Of a stretch of DNA of 64,000 bases, positions 43,701 through 49,225 are shown in pieces. Positions within the stretch are counted from its first letter, which is position 1, and every line of letters begins with the position of its first letter. The notes beneath the pieces are model-generated. The model searched no databases, was not told where the DNA came from, and saw only the letters and a program-made list of their open reading frames with translations. The DNA is from Ischnura elegans (taxonomy: Eukaryota > Arthropoda > Insecta > Odonata > Coenagrionidae), in the NCBI RefSeq assembly GCF_921293095.1, contig NC_060246.1, forward strand, positions 89,029,030-89,093,029, written 5' to 3'. The translations under genes and the position numbers were made by a program.

Positions 43701-45672
43701 TGAGAAGTTCAAGGTAAGGTAGGATGTATGGCAAAAAATTCTGTGGATATTAATCATTTCTGAGTTTTTGTGAGCAAATTATATTGGAGTATTAATATTT
43801 CAGAGCTACATGCTAAGCCTAATCGATAATATATACAAACAAACTGGATTCTCTGATTCACCAAGGGATGAGCAGCTGACTGTTTATAAGAGAGTCAGCG
43901 TATTAGGATGGGCTTGCTCCCTAGGGCATGAAGACTGTGTACAAAATTGTATTAAGCAATACAATAATTGGCGCAGGCTACCAAATCCTGATAAAAACAA
44001 CACGTGAGTTCCTCAGAAAATGATACTATTATTTTGCTCTGCCATAATTGCAAAAACAAATTAAGCAAAACTTGCAATGCAAAACATTTCAATTGTTTAC
44101 AGGATTTCACCAAACTTGAAAAATGTTATTTATTGTACTGCGATCCGGCATGGTAGCCAGGCTGAGTGGGAGTTTGCTTGGGAGCGATATCGGGCTACAA
44201 ACGTTGGATCAGAAAAAGATCTACTTTTGGCTGCTCTTGGGTGTAGCCGAGAAACATGGATATTGATTAGGTAAGAATATCATTTGATTGCTAAATGTTG
44301 GTTTGCATGCGTATTAATTAAATGGGATAATATTTCTTTGTTGCAGGTACCTTGAGTGGTCTGTGACTGAGAATTCTGGTATACGCAAGCAAGATGCAGC
44401 CAGGGTGTTTGCTGCTGTTTCAAGCAATGTAATGGGGCAACCACTGGCATTCAATTTTCTCAGGGAAAAATGGGATAAAGTGAAGGAATAGTAAGTACAT
44501 AGATTCAAACAGTGTTAAGGACTTAGTTTTCATTTGCAAAGAAATTCATCATGTGTTTTAGCATTCCCATTTGATAGTTGGCTTTCATGTGTTAATGAGC
44601 TATATTTTTTACTTACTGTGCTCCATTATTAATGCTGTGAATTTTTTCAGCTTGGGGTCATCATTATTTACCATTAACAACATTGTGCGCAGTTCTACAA
44701 AACGAATGAATACTGAATTTGAATTGGCTGATGTAAGTATTCAGATTAGCAGTGTATATATACATAATATTCTATTTCCTTGATAATATTCTATTTTCTT
44801 GATAATCCTCATAATACCTTTGCGTAACCCTTAGACGCTCAAGATGCCAATATATTGGCCCCTTGTAATCCCATGAAAAAAGTCTGTTTATGGTATTTCT
44901 TCTACAGAATTTAGAGTAGGTACTATATAAAAAATAATTTTTTATGTAGAGCGTTACATATAAGAACTTCATACATGTTCTGGAATGGAGCTTCGGCATT
45001 TCAGGAGATAAAATGAAAATAGCCGTGACTGCAAAAGGGTTACATAATAAGATAATCAGATACATATCTATATGTGCATTCCTAACCTCAGATCTGACCT
45101 GCCTCATGGAAGAAAAATTTATGTAATAATGTACCTATAGTGGCTAGCCAGAGTTATTTGCTCTATGGCATAATATCATTCATACTCACCAATTCAAATA
45201 TGTGAATTTCATAGGCTTTGTAAGCACTAATCATTATTGGACAGCTGAATAACTCCTACAGGCTCTAGTCAAATTATTATTTGCTGGCTGTGGTGATACA
45301 ACAATAGCTTTTACACCATTGATATATGACACCTAATTTAGCCCCTAGTTGTTGAAAATATAAGAAAATATCAAAGCATGCATCTTAAAAACTTTCTTCT
45401 TAATGTTCTAAAGGTGTTTCATTGGTGGTTTCTAAAATTAACTTTCATAAAATATTTACATATGTGCATTTAAATACATGCATGCATTTTGCTTCTACTT
45501 TCAGCTGAAAAAATTTGCTGCTGATCACAGGAAAGACTTGGGAACAGCAACTAGAGCTGTTGAACAAGCTATGGAAAAGGCAGAGGCTAATGTTGAATGG
45601 ATGAAAACTCACTACCAAACAATAATTGAGTGGTTATCTAATGCTACGAACTTAAATGCACTGAACAGCTAA
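22312..45672 (+). CDS. Membrane M1 zinc aminopeptidase (aminopeptidase N / glutamyl aminopeptidase-like), 15 exons
   Basis: Family role: removes N-terminal residues from peptides at the outer face of the plasma membrane. Joining 22312-22755, 27514-27815, 33098-33259, 34573-34866, 36541-36724, 38341-38497, 39222-39303, 41500-41683, 42820-43069, 43436-43713, 43804-44003, 44103-44270, 44347-44490, 44651-44732 and 45505-45672 gives 3099 bases (1032 residues plus stop); every intron is GT-AG and every junction keeps phase. Residues 1-28 are cytosolic, 29-50 form the signal-anchor helix and 51-115 a Gly/Ala-rich stalk; the M1 N-terminal beta domain, catalytic domain and ERAP1-like helical C-terminal domain follow. 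GAMEN is 390-394, HELAH 426-430, the third zinc ligand Glu449 and the catalytic Tyr512. No hydrophobic GPI signal ends the protein, unlike lepidopteran gut APNs. TTQ precedes the FQPTDAR segment, where vertebrate glutamyl aminopeptidase has an acidic pair as I recall, so acidic-substrate preference is unproven. Start alternatives: Met1 or Met10 (22,339). Confidence 0.96.
22848..23015. repeat. CGACGG/CCGAC-rich repeat with Harbinger-like end
   Basis: It starts GGGGCCGTATTCTGTATTTC, like Harbinger-type termini, followed by alternating GTCGGTACCG and CCGACGACGG motifs on both strands. A related, inverted element lies at about 26,690-26,885 (ending CAGAATACTGCCCC). The second terminus is not evident, so the copy may be truncated. 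Confidence 0.5.
23520..23975 (+). repeat. Degenerate tandem repeat, about 115-bp unit, at least three copies
   Basis: Units begin near 23,629, 23,743 and 23,858 with AAGTTGC or TAGTTGCCT, continue with TGATAACATTGCGGCAAA-like and CTCATACTTA-like segments, and end with TGATGATAGAGTGAAAT-like sequence. A weaker unit may precede at about 23,520. Two more units occur at 26,490-26,640, so the family is also dispersed. Units differ by many substitutions and small indels, so the array is old. Confidence 0.7.
24418..25180 (+). pseudogene. Decayed THAP-domain gene (two exons)
   Basis: The first exon opens [15 protein letters not shown], giving the C-x4-C of a THAP (C2CH) zinc finger; a frame change then leads into [23 protein letters not shown] and NCE, the usual THAP core. 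A donor GAG|GTATGT at 24,566 and an acceptor TTTTAG|GTG at 25,019 join in phase to give VCELH, the Cys-x2-His end of the finger. Exon 2 then has one in-frame TGA, followed by [15 protein letters not shown], like the post-finger AVPTIF region. One frameshift and one stop make it non-functional. The intron shows it is a DNA-level copy, not a retrocopy. It could derive from a THAP-bearing transposase (P-element group) or a host THAP gene. Confidence 0.65.
24621..24650. repeat. Perfect 30-bp palindrome
   Basis: TTCGGGATGTTGATG is followed immediately by its exact reverse complement, with no spacer. It lies in the intron of the THAP relic, 55 bases after the donor. Confidence 0.95.
25992..26136. 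repeat. 145-bp hairpin, 71-bp arms, 3-base loop
   Basis: Arm 1 25,992-26,062 and arm 2 26,066-26,136 are reverse complements at 66 of 71 positions, with loop AAC. The arm ends are GTAAGTTCTC and GAGAACTTAC. All five differences are transitions. It could be a foldback MITE; no target duplication is evident. Confidence 0.85.
26345..26465. repeat. Dispersed foldback repeat (copy 1)
   Basis: About 115 bases (GTATCCATTGACGAAAAGC ... TAGATACGGAGGG ... GTGCCGTCTGGGA) match the reverse complement of 41,997-42,112 at roughly 80 percent by eye. Each copy contains an internal inverted repeat built on GTATCCATTGAC and GTCAATGGATAC. The end motif CAGACRGCACRG suggests a short MITE family. Confidence 0.65.
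26490..26645 (+). repeat. Two further units of the 115-bp repeat family
   Basis: Units carry GTGGCAAACCTCATGTTTAT and GATAACATTGCAGCAAACC, matching the array at 23.5-24.0 kb in the same orientation. Confidence 0.6.
26690..26888 (-). repeat. GC-rich CCGACG repeat inserted in a LINE fragment
   Basis: On the minus strand it starts GGGGCAGTATTCTGTAAC and continues with GGTGCGGCACCGAT-type inverted motifs, related to 22,848-23,015. It interrupts LINE coding similarity right after the LINE text reading KSLIWG, so it was probably inserted into that LINE. Confidence 0.5.
26889..27305 (-). mobile_element. Decayed LINE reverse transcriptase fragment
   Basis: Minus-strand translation gives [19 protein letters not shown] (the YADD/FADD catalytic box region), then [14 protein letters not shown], then [20 protein letters not shown] and a [15 protein letters not shown] tail. 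These are the thumb-proximal motifs of the RTE/CR1-like group of endonuclease-reverse transcriptases. At least one stop breaks the frame. It differs from the RNase H-bearing LINE at 29-31 kb. Confidence 0.75.
27514..27815 (+). CDS. Aminopeptidase exon 2
   Basis: Residues 149-248 plus two bases of Arg249. It starts phase 0 with [18 protein letters not shown], continuing the M1 N-terminal beta sandwich, and ends ENNKT-AG|GTCAGA. It contains N-glycosylation sequons (NVT) and is strongly GC-rich, like exon 1. Confidence 0.95.
27854..28259 (+). repeat. Degenerate minisatellite directly after exon 2, four units of about 95-116 bp
   Basis: Units start near 27,854, 27,970, 28,073 and 28,158 with TCACTCAGTGATTT-like sequence, followed by GGTTGGTTNNCATGGGT-like, GGTAGAGCTCACC-like and GGCCTGTG-like segments. 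The first unit begins only 38 bases downstream of the exon 2 splice donor. The third unit has lost its beginning. Confidence 0.7.
29061..31047 (-). mobile_element. 5'-truncated LINE (RT + RNase H, I/R1/LOA-like group) with 26-bp target duplication
   Basis: The insert is flanked by identical 26-base duplications at 29,035-29,060 and 31,048-31,073 (beginning TCACAATACATG, ending TTTTAATGAA). The minus-strand 3' end is a short TAATC repeat (three units) instead of poly(A), typical of I-group LINEs. The 5' truncation falls inside reverse transcriptase motif A: the first residues are EGAFNNTSF, so the motif A aspartate is lost. The remaining frame is fully open. A 606-residue stretch is given as the next entry. 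The copy is immobile but recent. Confidence 0.93.
29149..31044 (-). pseudogene. LINE polyprotein fragment: reverse transcriptase, RNase H, zinc knuckle
   Basis: Open to the 5' truncation. Counted from the in-frame GTG at 30,969, the order is RT motif [10 protein letters not shown] (32-41), YADD catalytic box (62-65), RNase H with FTDGS (Asp335), Glu370, CTDSQAA (Asp396) and [10 protein letters not shown] (Asp448), then a C-terminal C-x2-C-x8-H-x4-C zinc motif (Cys549, Cys552, His561, Cys566). RT plus RNase H plus a terminal CCHC is the ORF2 layout of the I/R1/LOA group. The first catalytic Asp, the endonuclease and ORF1 are missing, so the product could not support retrotransposition. It is antisense to the host gene. 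Confidence 0.9.
31677..31860 (+). mobile_element. tRNA-derived SINE
   Basis: The head GCCGGCGTCCGTGGTGGTGG plus a GGATAAG-like A-box segment and the B-box GGGTTCAAATCCC (31,732-31,744) form a tRNA-like promoter. A non-tRNA body and an AATAAATAAATA tail near 31,845 follow. No clear target duplication was found. It is not a functional tRNA, as no proper acceptor stem can be formed. Confidence 0.7.
32671..32753. repeat. Pair of short hairpins
   Basis: TAAAATTCACATTTAGTGTC pairs imperfectly with 32,696-32,715 (5-base loop). Immediately after lies a perfect palindrome at 32,721-32,753, GAAAGGTAGTAGGACA + C + exact reverse complement. A related GGAAAAGGTAGTA occurs at 32,502. Confidence 0.8.
33098..33259 (+). 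CDS. Aminopeptidase exon 3
   Basis: Completes Arg249 and codes 250-302 plus two bases of Val303. It holds the family hallmark [20 protein letters not shown] and SAISNMP. The donor is GT|GTTAGT at 33,260, chosen because exon 4 requires two leftover bases; the GTGAAT at 33,264 would break phase. GC-rich. Confidence 0.93.
33260..34572 (+). other. Aminopeptidase intron 3
   Basis: AT-rich after the first 150 bases; nothing recognised inside. Acceptor TATTCCAG|G at 34,572. Confidence 0.9.
34573..34866 (+). CDS. Aminopeptidase exon 4 with the GAMEN motif
   Basis: Codes 304-400 and splits Val303 and Arg401. [15 protein letters not shown] is the end of the N-terminal domain; [18 protein letters not shown] carries GAMEN (390-394), which binds the substrate N-terminus. 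From this exon on, third codon positions become AT-rich, in contrast to exons 1-3. Donor CAG|GTAAGT. Confidence 0.97.
34867..36540 (+). other. Aminopeptidase intron 4
   Basis: Contains a piggyBac-type MITE at 36,080-36,321. The rest, including weak tRNA-like text near 35,060-35,110, is not recognised. Confidence 0.9.
36080..36321. mobile_element. piggyBac-type MITE (242 bp, TTAA ends)
   Basis: Both ends are TTAA followed by similar inverted termini: TTAACACGTTGCGTAC on the left and, read inward from the right, TTAACACATTGCGTAC. TTAA target sites and TTAACAC-type termini define piggyBac elements. Non-coding. Confidence 0.8.
36541..36724 (+). CDS. Aminopeptidase exon 5 with the zinc site
   Basis: Completes Arg401 and codes 402-462. 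[17 protein letters not shown] holds HExxH (His426, Glu427, His430), and WLNEGFASY supplies Glu449 with the standard 18-residue spacing. All catalytic residues are intact. Ends phase 0 at GAAGCT|GTGAGT. Confidence 0.98.
36725..38340 (+). other. Aminopeptidase intron 5
   Basis: AT-rich with a G-run near 38,064-38,095 (two runs of eight or more G). No gene or classified repeat recognised. Confidence 0.9.
38341..38497 (+). CDS. Aminopeptidase exon 6 with catalytic tyrosine
   Basis: Codes 463-514 plus one base of Gly515. Ends IFDRISYGK; Tyr512 corresponds to the transition-state-stabilising Tyr of M1 peptidases (ISYxKG). Donor G|GTAAGC. Confidence 0.96.
38498..39221 (+). other. Aminopeptidase intron 6
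   Basis: About 720 bases, nothing recognised. Confidence 0.9.
39222..39303 (+). CDS. Aminopeptidase exon 7
   Basis: Completes Gly515 and codes 516-541 ([11 protein letters not shown] then [10 protein letters not shown]), with two bases of Arg542. Flanked by TTACAG and GTGCGG. Confidence 0.95.
39429..40098. mobile_element. piggyBac-type MITE (670 bp, TTAA ends)
   Basis: The left end is TTAACACTTTGCATGCC; the right end read inward is TTAACACTTTGAGAGCC. Both sit on TTAA. The interior repeats ATGGACGTAATAT-type text near the left end. No transposase frame, so non-autonomous. Termini are related to those of 36,080-36,321, but the interior differs. Confidence 0.82.
40147..40168. repeat. (AT)n microsatellite, continuing at 40,672-40,710
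   Basis: Uninterrupted AT dinucleotides to the left of the SINE, with a second tract to its right interrupted by TTATTTAT. Confidence 0.9.
40169..40679 (-). mobile_element. tRNA-derived SINE between 47-bp perfect direct repeats
   Basis: The minus strand at 40,322-40,397 reads as a tRNA-Ala-like head: CTGGTAGCGCAACTGGTAGA (A-box arm), a perfect CCTGG/CCAGG anticodon stem around loop CCGGCAA (anticodon GGC), and CTGGGTTCGAGTCCCAG (B-box and T-arm). The acceptor stem fails, so it is not a tRNA gene. Identical 47-base repeats lie at 40,169-40,215 and 40,633-40,679 (ACTACTTCATTCATTCACAC ... AAACATACATATA). The whole unit sits in a (TA)n tract. Sequence on both sides of the tRNA part shares GTCCTCGTCCATT, so the body may be partly duplicated. 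Confidence 0.75.
40825..41324. mobile_element. 500-bp MITE with about 45-bp inverted termini
   Basis: The left end CCCAGTGAGAAATGGGTGGT continues with repeated TCCACGTGGA units. The right end is its reverse complement, with a single difference over about 45 bases. Both sides are flanked by CTA, suggesting a 3-bp target duplication. The subterminal region is filled with CCACGTGG/CCACGTTG motifs (E-box-like CACGTG) in both orientations. The superfamily was not assigned with confidence. Non-coding. Confidence 0.8.
41500..41683 (+). CDS. Aminopeptidase exon 8
   Basis: Completes Arg542 and codes 543-603, ending phase 0 at CTGACGCAG|GTGAGT. It holds [11 protein letters not shown] and [15 protein letters not shown], the conserved WT-Q-G-P segment closing the catalytic domain. 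Confidence 0.96.
41997..42112. repeat. Dispersed foldback repeat (copy 2)
   Basis: Reverse-complement partner of 26,345-26,465. It starts CCCAGACAGCACAGCACCCC and contains an internal inverted pair TAGTATCCATTGAC / GTCAATGGATACTA. Confidence 0.65.
42180..42428. repeat. Perfect 119-bp hairpin, 11-base loop
   Basis: 42,180-42,298 and 42,310-42,428 are exact reverse complements as read; the loop is GCTAAGGGACT. The arms begin TACATAACTC and end TTTTTAGCATT. The loop-proximal arm contains GGCCGTACTCTTTTTAGC, slightly like Harbinger termini. No target duplication was found outside the arms. Confidence 0.93.
42428..42502. repeat. Second perfect hairpin, 37-bp arms, 1-base spacer
   Basis: AGAAGTTATAGACCCCCTG and onward is mirrored exactly around G42,465. 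It starts at the last base of the 119-bp hairpin, so the two are directly chained. Confidence 0.93.
42521..42568 (+). repeat. Chimeric third copy of hairpin-arm sequence
   Basis: The 36 bases at 42,521-42,556 repeat 42,318-42,353 of arm 2. They then join directly to TTCATTTGCATG, which is arm-1 text (42,207-42,218). The junction combines opposite arms of the first hairpin. Confidence 0.85.
42820..43069 (+). CDS. Aminopeptidase exon 9
   Basis: Codes 604-686 plus one base of Gly687. ERFLL at the start and WWIPITF are the usual linker between catalytic and C-terminal domains; a basic, Ser/Asp-rich stretch ([12 protein letters not shown] then [14 protein letters not shown]) lies between them. 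Ends NIQETG, leading into the C-terminal domain. Acceptor is a weak A-rich TTTTAAG. Confidence 0.94.
43070..43435 (+). other. Aminopeptidase intron 9
   Basis: 366 bases, nothing recognised; acceptor CACTTCAG. Confidence 0.9.
43436..43713 (+). CDS. Aminopeptidase exon 10
   Basis: Completes Gly687 and codes 688-779. [24 protein letters not shown] and [11 protein letters not shown] are hallmark blocks of the ERAP1-like C-terminal domain. Ends phase 0 at AAG|GTAAGG. Confidence 0.97.
43804..44003 (+). CDS. Aminopeptidase exon 11
   Basis: Codes 780-845 plus two bases of Thr846. Helical-repeat text with [15 protein letters not shown]. The preceding intron is only 90 bases. Donor AC|GTGAGT. Confidence 0.96.
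44103..44270 (+). CDS. Aminopeptidase exon 12
   Basis: Completes Thr846 and codes 847-901. [17 protein letters not shown] and WEFAWERY are conserved C-terminal-domain blocks. Donor AG|GTAAGA splits Arg902. Confidence 0.97.
44347..44490 (+). CDS. Aminopeptidase exon 13
   Basis: Completes Arg902 and codes 903-949 with two bases of Tyr950. Contains [16 protein letters not shown] and [11 protein letters not shown]. The preceding intron is 76 bases. Donor TA|GTAAGT. Confidence 0.97.
44651..44732 (+). CDS. Aminopeptidase exon 14
   Basis: Completes Tyr950 and codes 951-977 ([23 protein letters not shown]), ending phase 0 at GAT|GTAAGT. A 19-bp tandem duplication (AATATTCTATTT-CTTGAT type, 44,765-44,802) follows within the intron. 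Confidence 0.95.
44733..45504 (+). other. Aminopeptidase intron 14
   Basis: About 770 bases, AT-rich, nothing recognised beyond the 19-bp tandem duplication at its start. Acceptor TACTTTCAG. Confidence 0.9.
45505..45672 (+). CDS. Aminopeptidase exon 15 and stop
   Basis: Codes 978-1032 and TAA at 45,670-45,672. Helical text [22 protein letters not shown] is the standard M1 C-terminal repeat. Ends hydrophilic ([10 protein letters not shown]), so there is no GPI-anchor signal. Confidence 0.97.
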   Translation: MKKFAADHRKDLGTATRAVEQAMEKAEANVEWMKTHYQTIIEWLSNATNLNALNS

Positions 45673-48310
45673 TACCAAATGCTAAGTGAACCACTTTTTA
45701 AGCAAATGAAAGTTGAGTTGAATGTATCTGAGCCATAATACCTCATCAAGTCTGTGCAATCACAAGCTATTCAAGCATTGATGAATTGATTACAATTATG
45801 CAAACTTAAGCAGTGTAAAATTGGGCTCAAATATTTGGTAAGCTAGGAGAAAGAAGTTGCACTACAGAACTTTGGATCATACTAAATCAAGAGAAAATTC
45901 TTCAAAGTCTCTGACACCAAAGAATATTTGTTTAAATGTTATGTACCGTTAGCTTTATTTGGTTCATTATAGAAAAATATTCAAAATTTTATACTTTGAT
46001 AGGTGCCTTTAATCAAACACATGTTTACGTAAACTTTTAAAGTTTTGTGATAGGCCTTTCATGATATTTTTAATTTATAAACATTAACTTACACATTAAC
46101 AGTTGCAGCCACAGACATCAAAACAAAAAACAGCAAAGTGTTTTGTTTAACACATGCTTCACATTCCTTTCATTCATAAATTCAGATTATATTTCACAAC
46201 TAAGAATGAGAATGTAATTTTTTGCTAAATGGTAAAAGATTACTTCCTTTTTTTAAGTACCTGCCCATATACACTCATGCCATTTAAGAGATAATAATTA
46301 TCTGAAAGAATTTATATGAAAATAATTTAATGAATGTATAGGTACCTAACACTTCTGCACGATGTGGAATATTTATCTCATTAAATTTCGCATATTTGAA
46401 ACCCATGCTGCTCTGACCACCTTATGAACACTGATTTATGCCACACCAGAATAATATGCAAAATACATACGTATATGTGAACTTACTATTGCTATTAATT
46501 CTTCGCAATGTGATTGCATCATGGTATTCTAAGTTTGGAGATGAATTTTAAATTTCATTCAATTCTTCCCAATTCATGTTCAATTCATTCAATGTTCATA
46601 TTAGTGGACAAATATATAGGTACATAAGTCTTTTGGATGTTTTATTGACTGCAGGAAAATCAATGCTGCCATAAAGGCTTCACATCACTTAGATCCTTCT
46701 TTAATTGGTTATCAATGTCCTCCTATTGATCAGGGTGTTTTTGGAAGGTTAGTTTTAACAATTATTTTCTATATAGAAACATGCCTTGATTAACTTTGAA
46801 GTGTTTCTACACGATTGTTCACTTTTTTAATTCAATTGAAAATACGTGCCAAGGACCCTTTGCAAAATCTGTGGAAGTAATTTTTTGAGGGAATGTCATC
46901 CTATCTTCCCTATAATTCTCTTCTTGATTTATTCCAGTCATGTTTCATATAGTTTACTAACTGATGAAATAATTGTTTTTACATCATATCCTAGTAAGTT
47001 ATATGGCTTCTCTTATCTCTTTAGCCATCAGTCTTAACTTGATAGATTCATTGCTTTAAAGTCTCTTGCAAAGGAGGAGATTTTGCTCATATTAACCAGA
47101 CAACTGCCATGTACTTCCATACACGAGCCTCGTAATCTAATGTTTTATAAACTATAATTAATTGATTGAAGAAGCACGGATAATTAATGGCAATAGTAAG
47201 TACATATATTACTTGGTCACCAAAGATGAAGCATATGAGCTGAAGTGTTCTAGAGCACACACGGAGAAGTATCACTGAAAGTAGGTACCAATTTATTATC
47301 ATATATCAATAAAGTAATATGGTACCTAAAATTAGTGTATACTGGTAAACGGTAATTAAAAACTAATGCTCAGTGATTACTGTTTTCTGAAAGGTTGAGA
47401 TTCCAAACTTACATAATGGACTTCATAAATAAATGCGAAAAACATCATTTGAAATATTTTCACCCCCATTATCACCATTTCATTATGAGCAGTATAAATA
47501 TATATATATCATCACAATTAAAACCAATATTTCTACTGAAAATTTTTGAATTTGGAAATCTGTACCCTGTATGCTTCACATTAGTAATCATGTTATAGGT
47601 TTGGTGAGTCCAATGCTTTATATGTCTTGGCATACAGTTTTTTGGTGAAATATTGTGTTCAATTCCATTGATGTGAAACTTATGCATAAATTAATATGTT
47701 TGTCATTTTTTTCAAAACTGAAGTACATTTTTATCATACTATTTATTAAATGATATGTATTAATATGTATTTGCATTTGAAGCACGTACTTCTATCAGTG
47801 TCATTGTTTTGACAAATGTTTTCTTTTGGGTCACATACAGCTGAGACATTTAAGGGGTCATGTCCAATTGCACAATTTATTGTTTAGAATTTTCCTCTAT
47901 TGCCTGAGTGCTTACACATGGACAATTATGGAAAAACATTTACGAGTGCGGCAAAGAACAAATCTGAGTGAAAAAAAGAGGTGCACCAATTCCCATGCAC
48001 ATATTTGTCTGTGAATTACTTTAAGAAATTTGCAAATCCTCTAACTTATAATGTTGAAGAGTTAACTATATGAACAATGTTATATTTGTTGACTTCATTT
48101 ATGATGGCCACATTGGAAATATAGCTAAAATATTGAAATATCCAGAGCTCGAAGTGTTGGCAAAAGAAATTGTTGTTGAATATGGGGTTCTGCAAAGGTT
48201 TATAATAAAATTTGGTATGTAAGATGTTAAGAAGAATTTGTTGTGTGCAAAATGTTTTCTAATTTCTACATCTGTCAATACTGGAATAAAAGAAGTATTT
48301 AAGGATGCTT
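45673..48310 (+). other. Probable 3' UTR and downstream DNA
   Basis: AT-rich, CpG-poor. Candidate poly(A) signals are ATTAAA at 46,380-46,385, AATAAA at 48,204-48,209 and AATAAA at 48,285-48,290; which one is used cannot be decided from sequence. A short frame near 47,840-48,010 shows vague zinc-finger-like spacing (KHLRVRQRTNLSEKK) but lacks the cysteine pair. Confidence 0.4.
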
Positions 48311-48872
48311 AGAAAACTGACATTTCATGGTTTAAGTGCTACTTACCTTTTAATACTAGCTAACTTCTTTCCTAGCTAACCTCTACGTGTCAGCAAAGGA
48401 CAACATTGGCAAATGAGGGTAACAGACCAAGCAACCAAATTTTAATTAGTCTCAAACTATATCCTCTGTAGATGGATCCCAGGGAGAAGAAATATTTGAT
48501 GTCAGGAAACTCATACATATATAAAAGTTGAGATGGGAAAGTTGTGGAGTACATATCCATATGGAGATGAAATTTATGGTAAGTAGGTCACCTGTAGTAT
48601 TGTCAATCTACCGAAATCGTAGGATTTTTCTTCTCAATAGAAAAATCTTTCCTTTCCGTAGAAAAATCAAATCATAGTTTTGAAACTAATCGCCCACACC
48701 GCCCTAACATTGGTACATATTTACATTGGTAACCAAAACGAAAAAAAATTGTAATAAAATGAAAGTAATAGTTTGTAATGAACAAAATGCATAGAGTAAT
48801 ATTTCACTCCTAAAAATAATTAAGGAAAGTGCTTTCCGGCACTGCTAATTTTGCCATGACATCCCTGCCACC

Positions 48873-49225
48873 CAGGGGCGCCGACTTATAAAAAATATTG
48901 GGGGGGCCCATATCCGAGGTCTTGCCCCGGGAAGAGGTTAAATTCAAAGTGTGTCGCAGCACCGGAACACTATCATGATTCACACCACCTGATTCAGTCA
49001 ACCTGCTTCACCTTATAATTTTTGGTTTTAACACATTGTTGAATTTATTTTAAAAGGTAACTATCGTCAAACATGGGAAATAAAAATTACCAATATATTT
49101 TTGTGATTTCAAAAAGCATAATATAACTTCATTATTTTCTTAAAATATTGAGGGGGCTCCGCCCCCCCAAACGAATCTTTGAGGGGGCTCGGGCCCCCTC
49201 AGGCCCCATGGAGTCGGCGCCACTG
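48873..49225. mobile_element. hAT-type MITE with perfect 8-bp target duplication
   Basis: It starts CAGGGGCGCCGACTTA and ends GGAGTCGGCGCCACTG, flanked on both sides by CTGCCACC (48,865-48,872 and 49,226-49,233). Runs of G and C sit inside both ends. 353 bp, non-coding. The exact duplication suggests it is younger than the surrounding repeat. Confidence 0.9.

Noticed and set aside
47840..48012. C2H2 zinc-finger remnant downstream of the aminopeptidase
   Set aside because: Only HLRVR and an SEKK-like linker resemble a finger; the cysteine pair and repeat spacing are missing.
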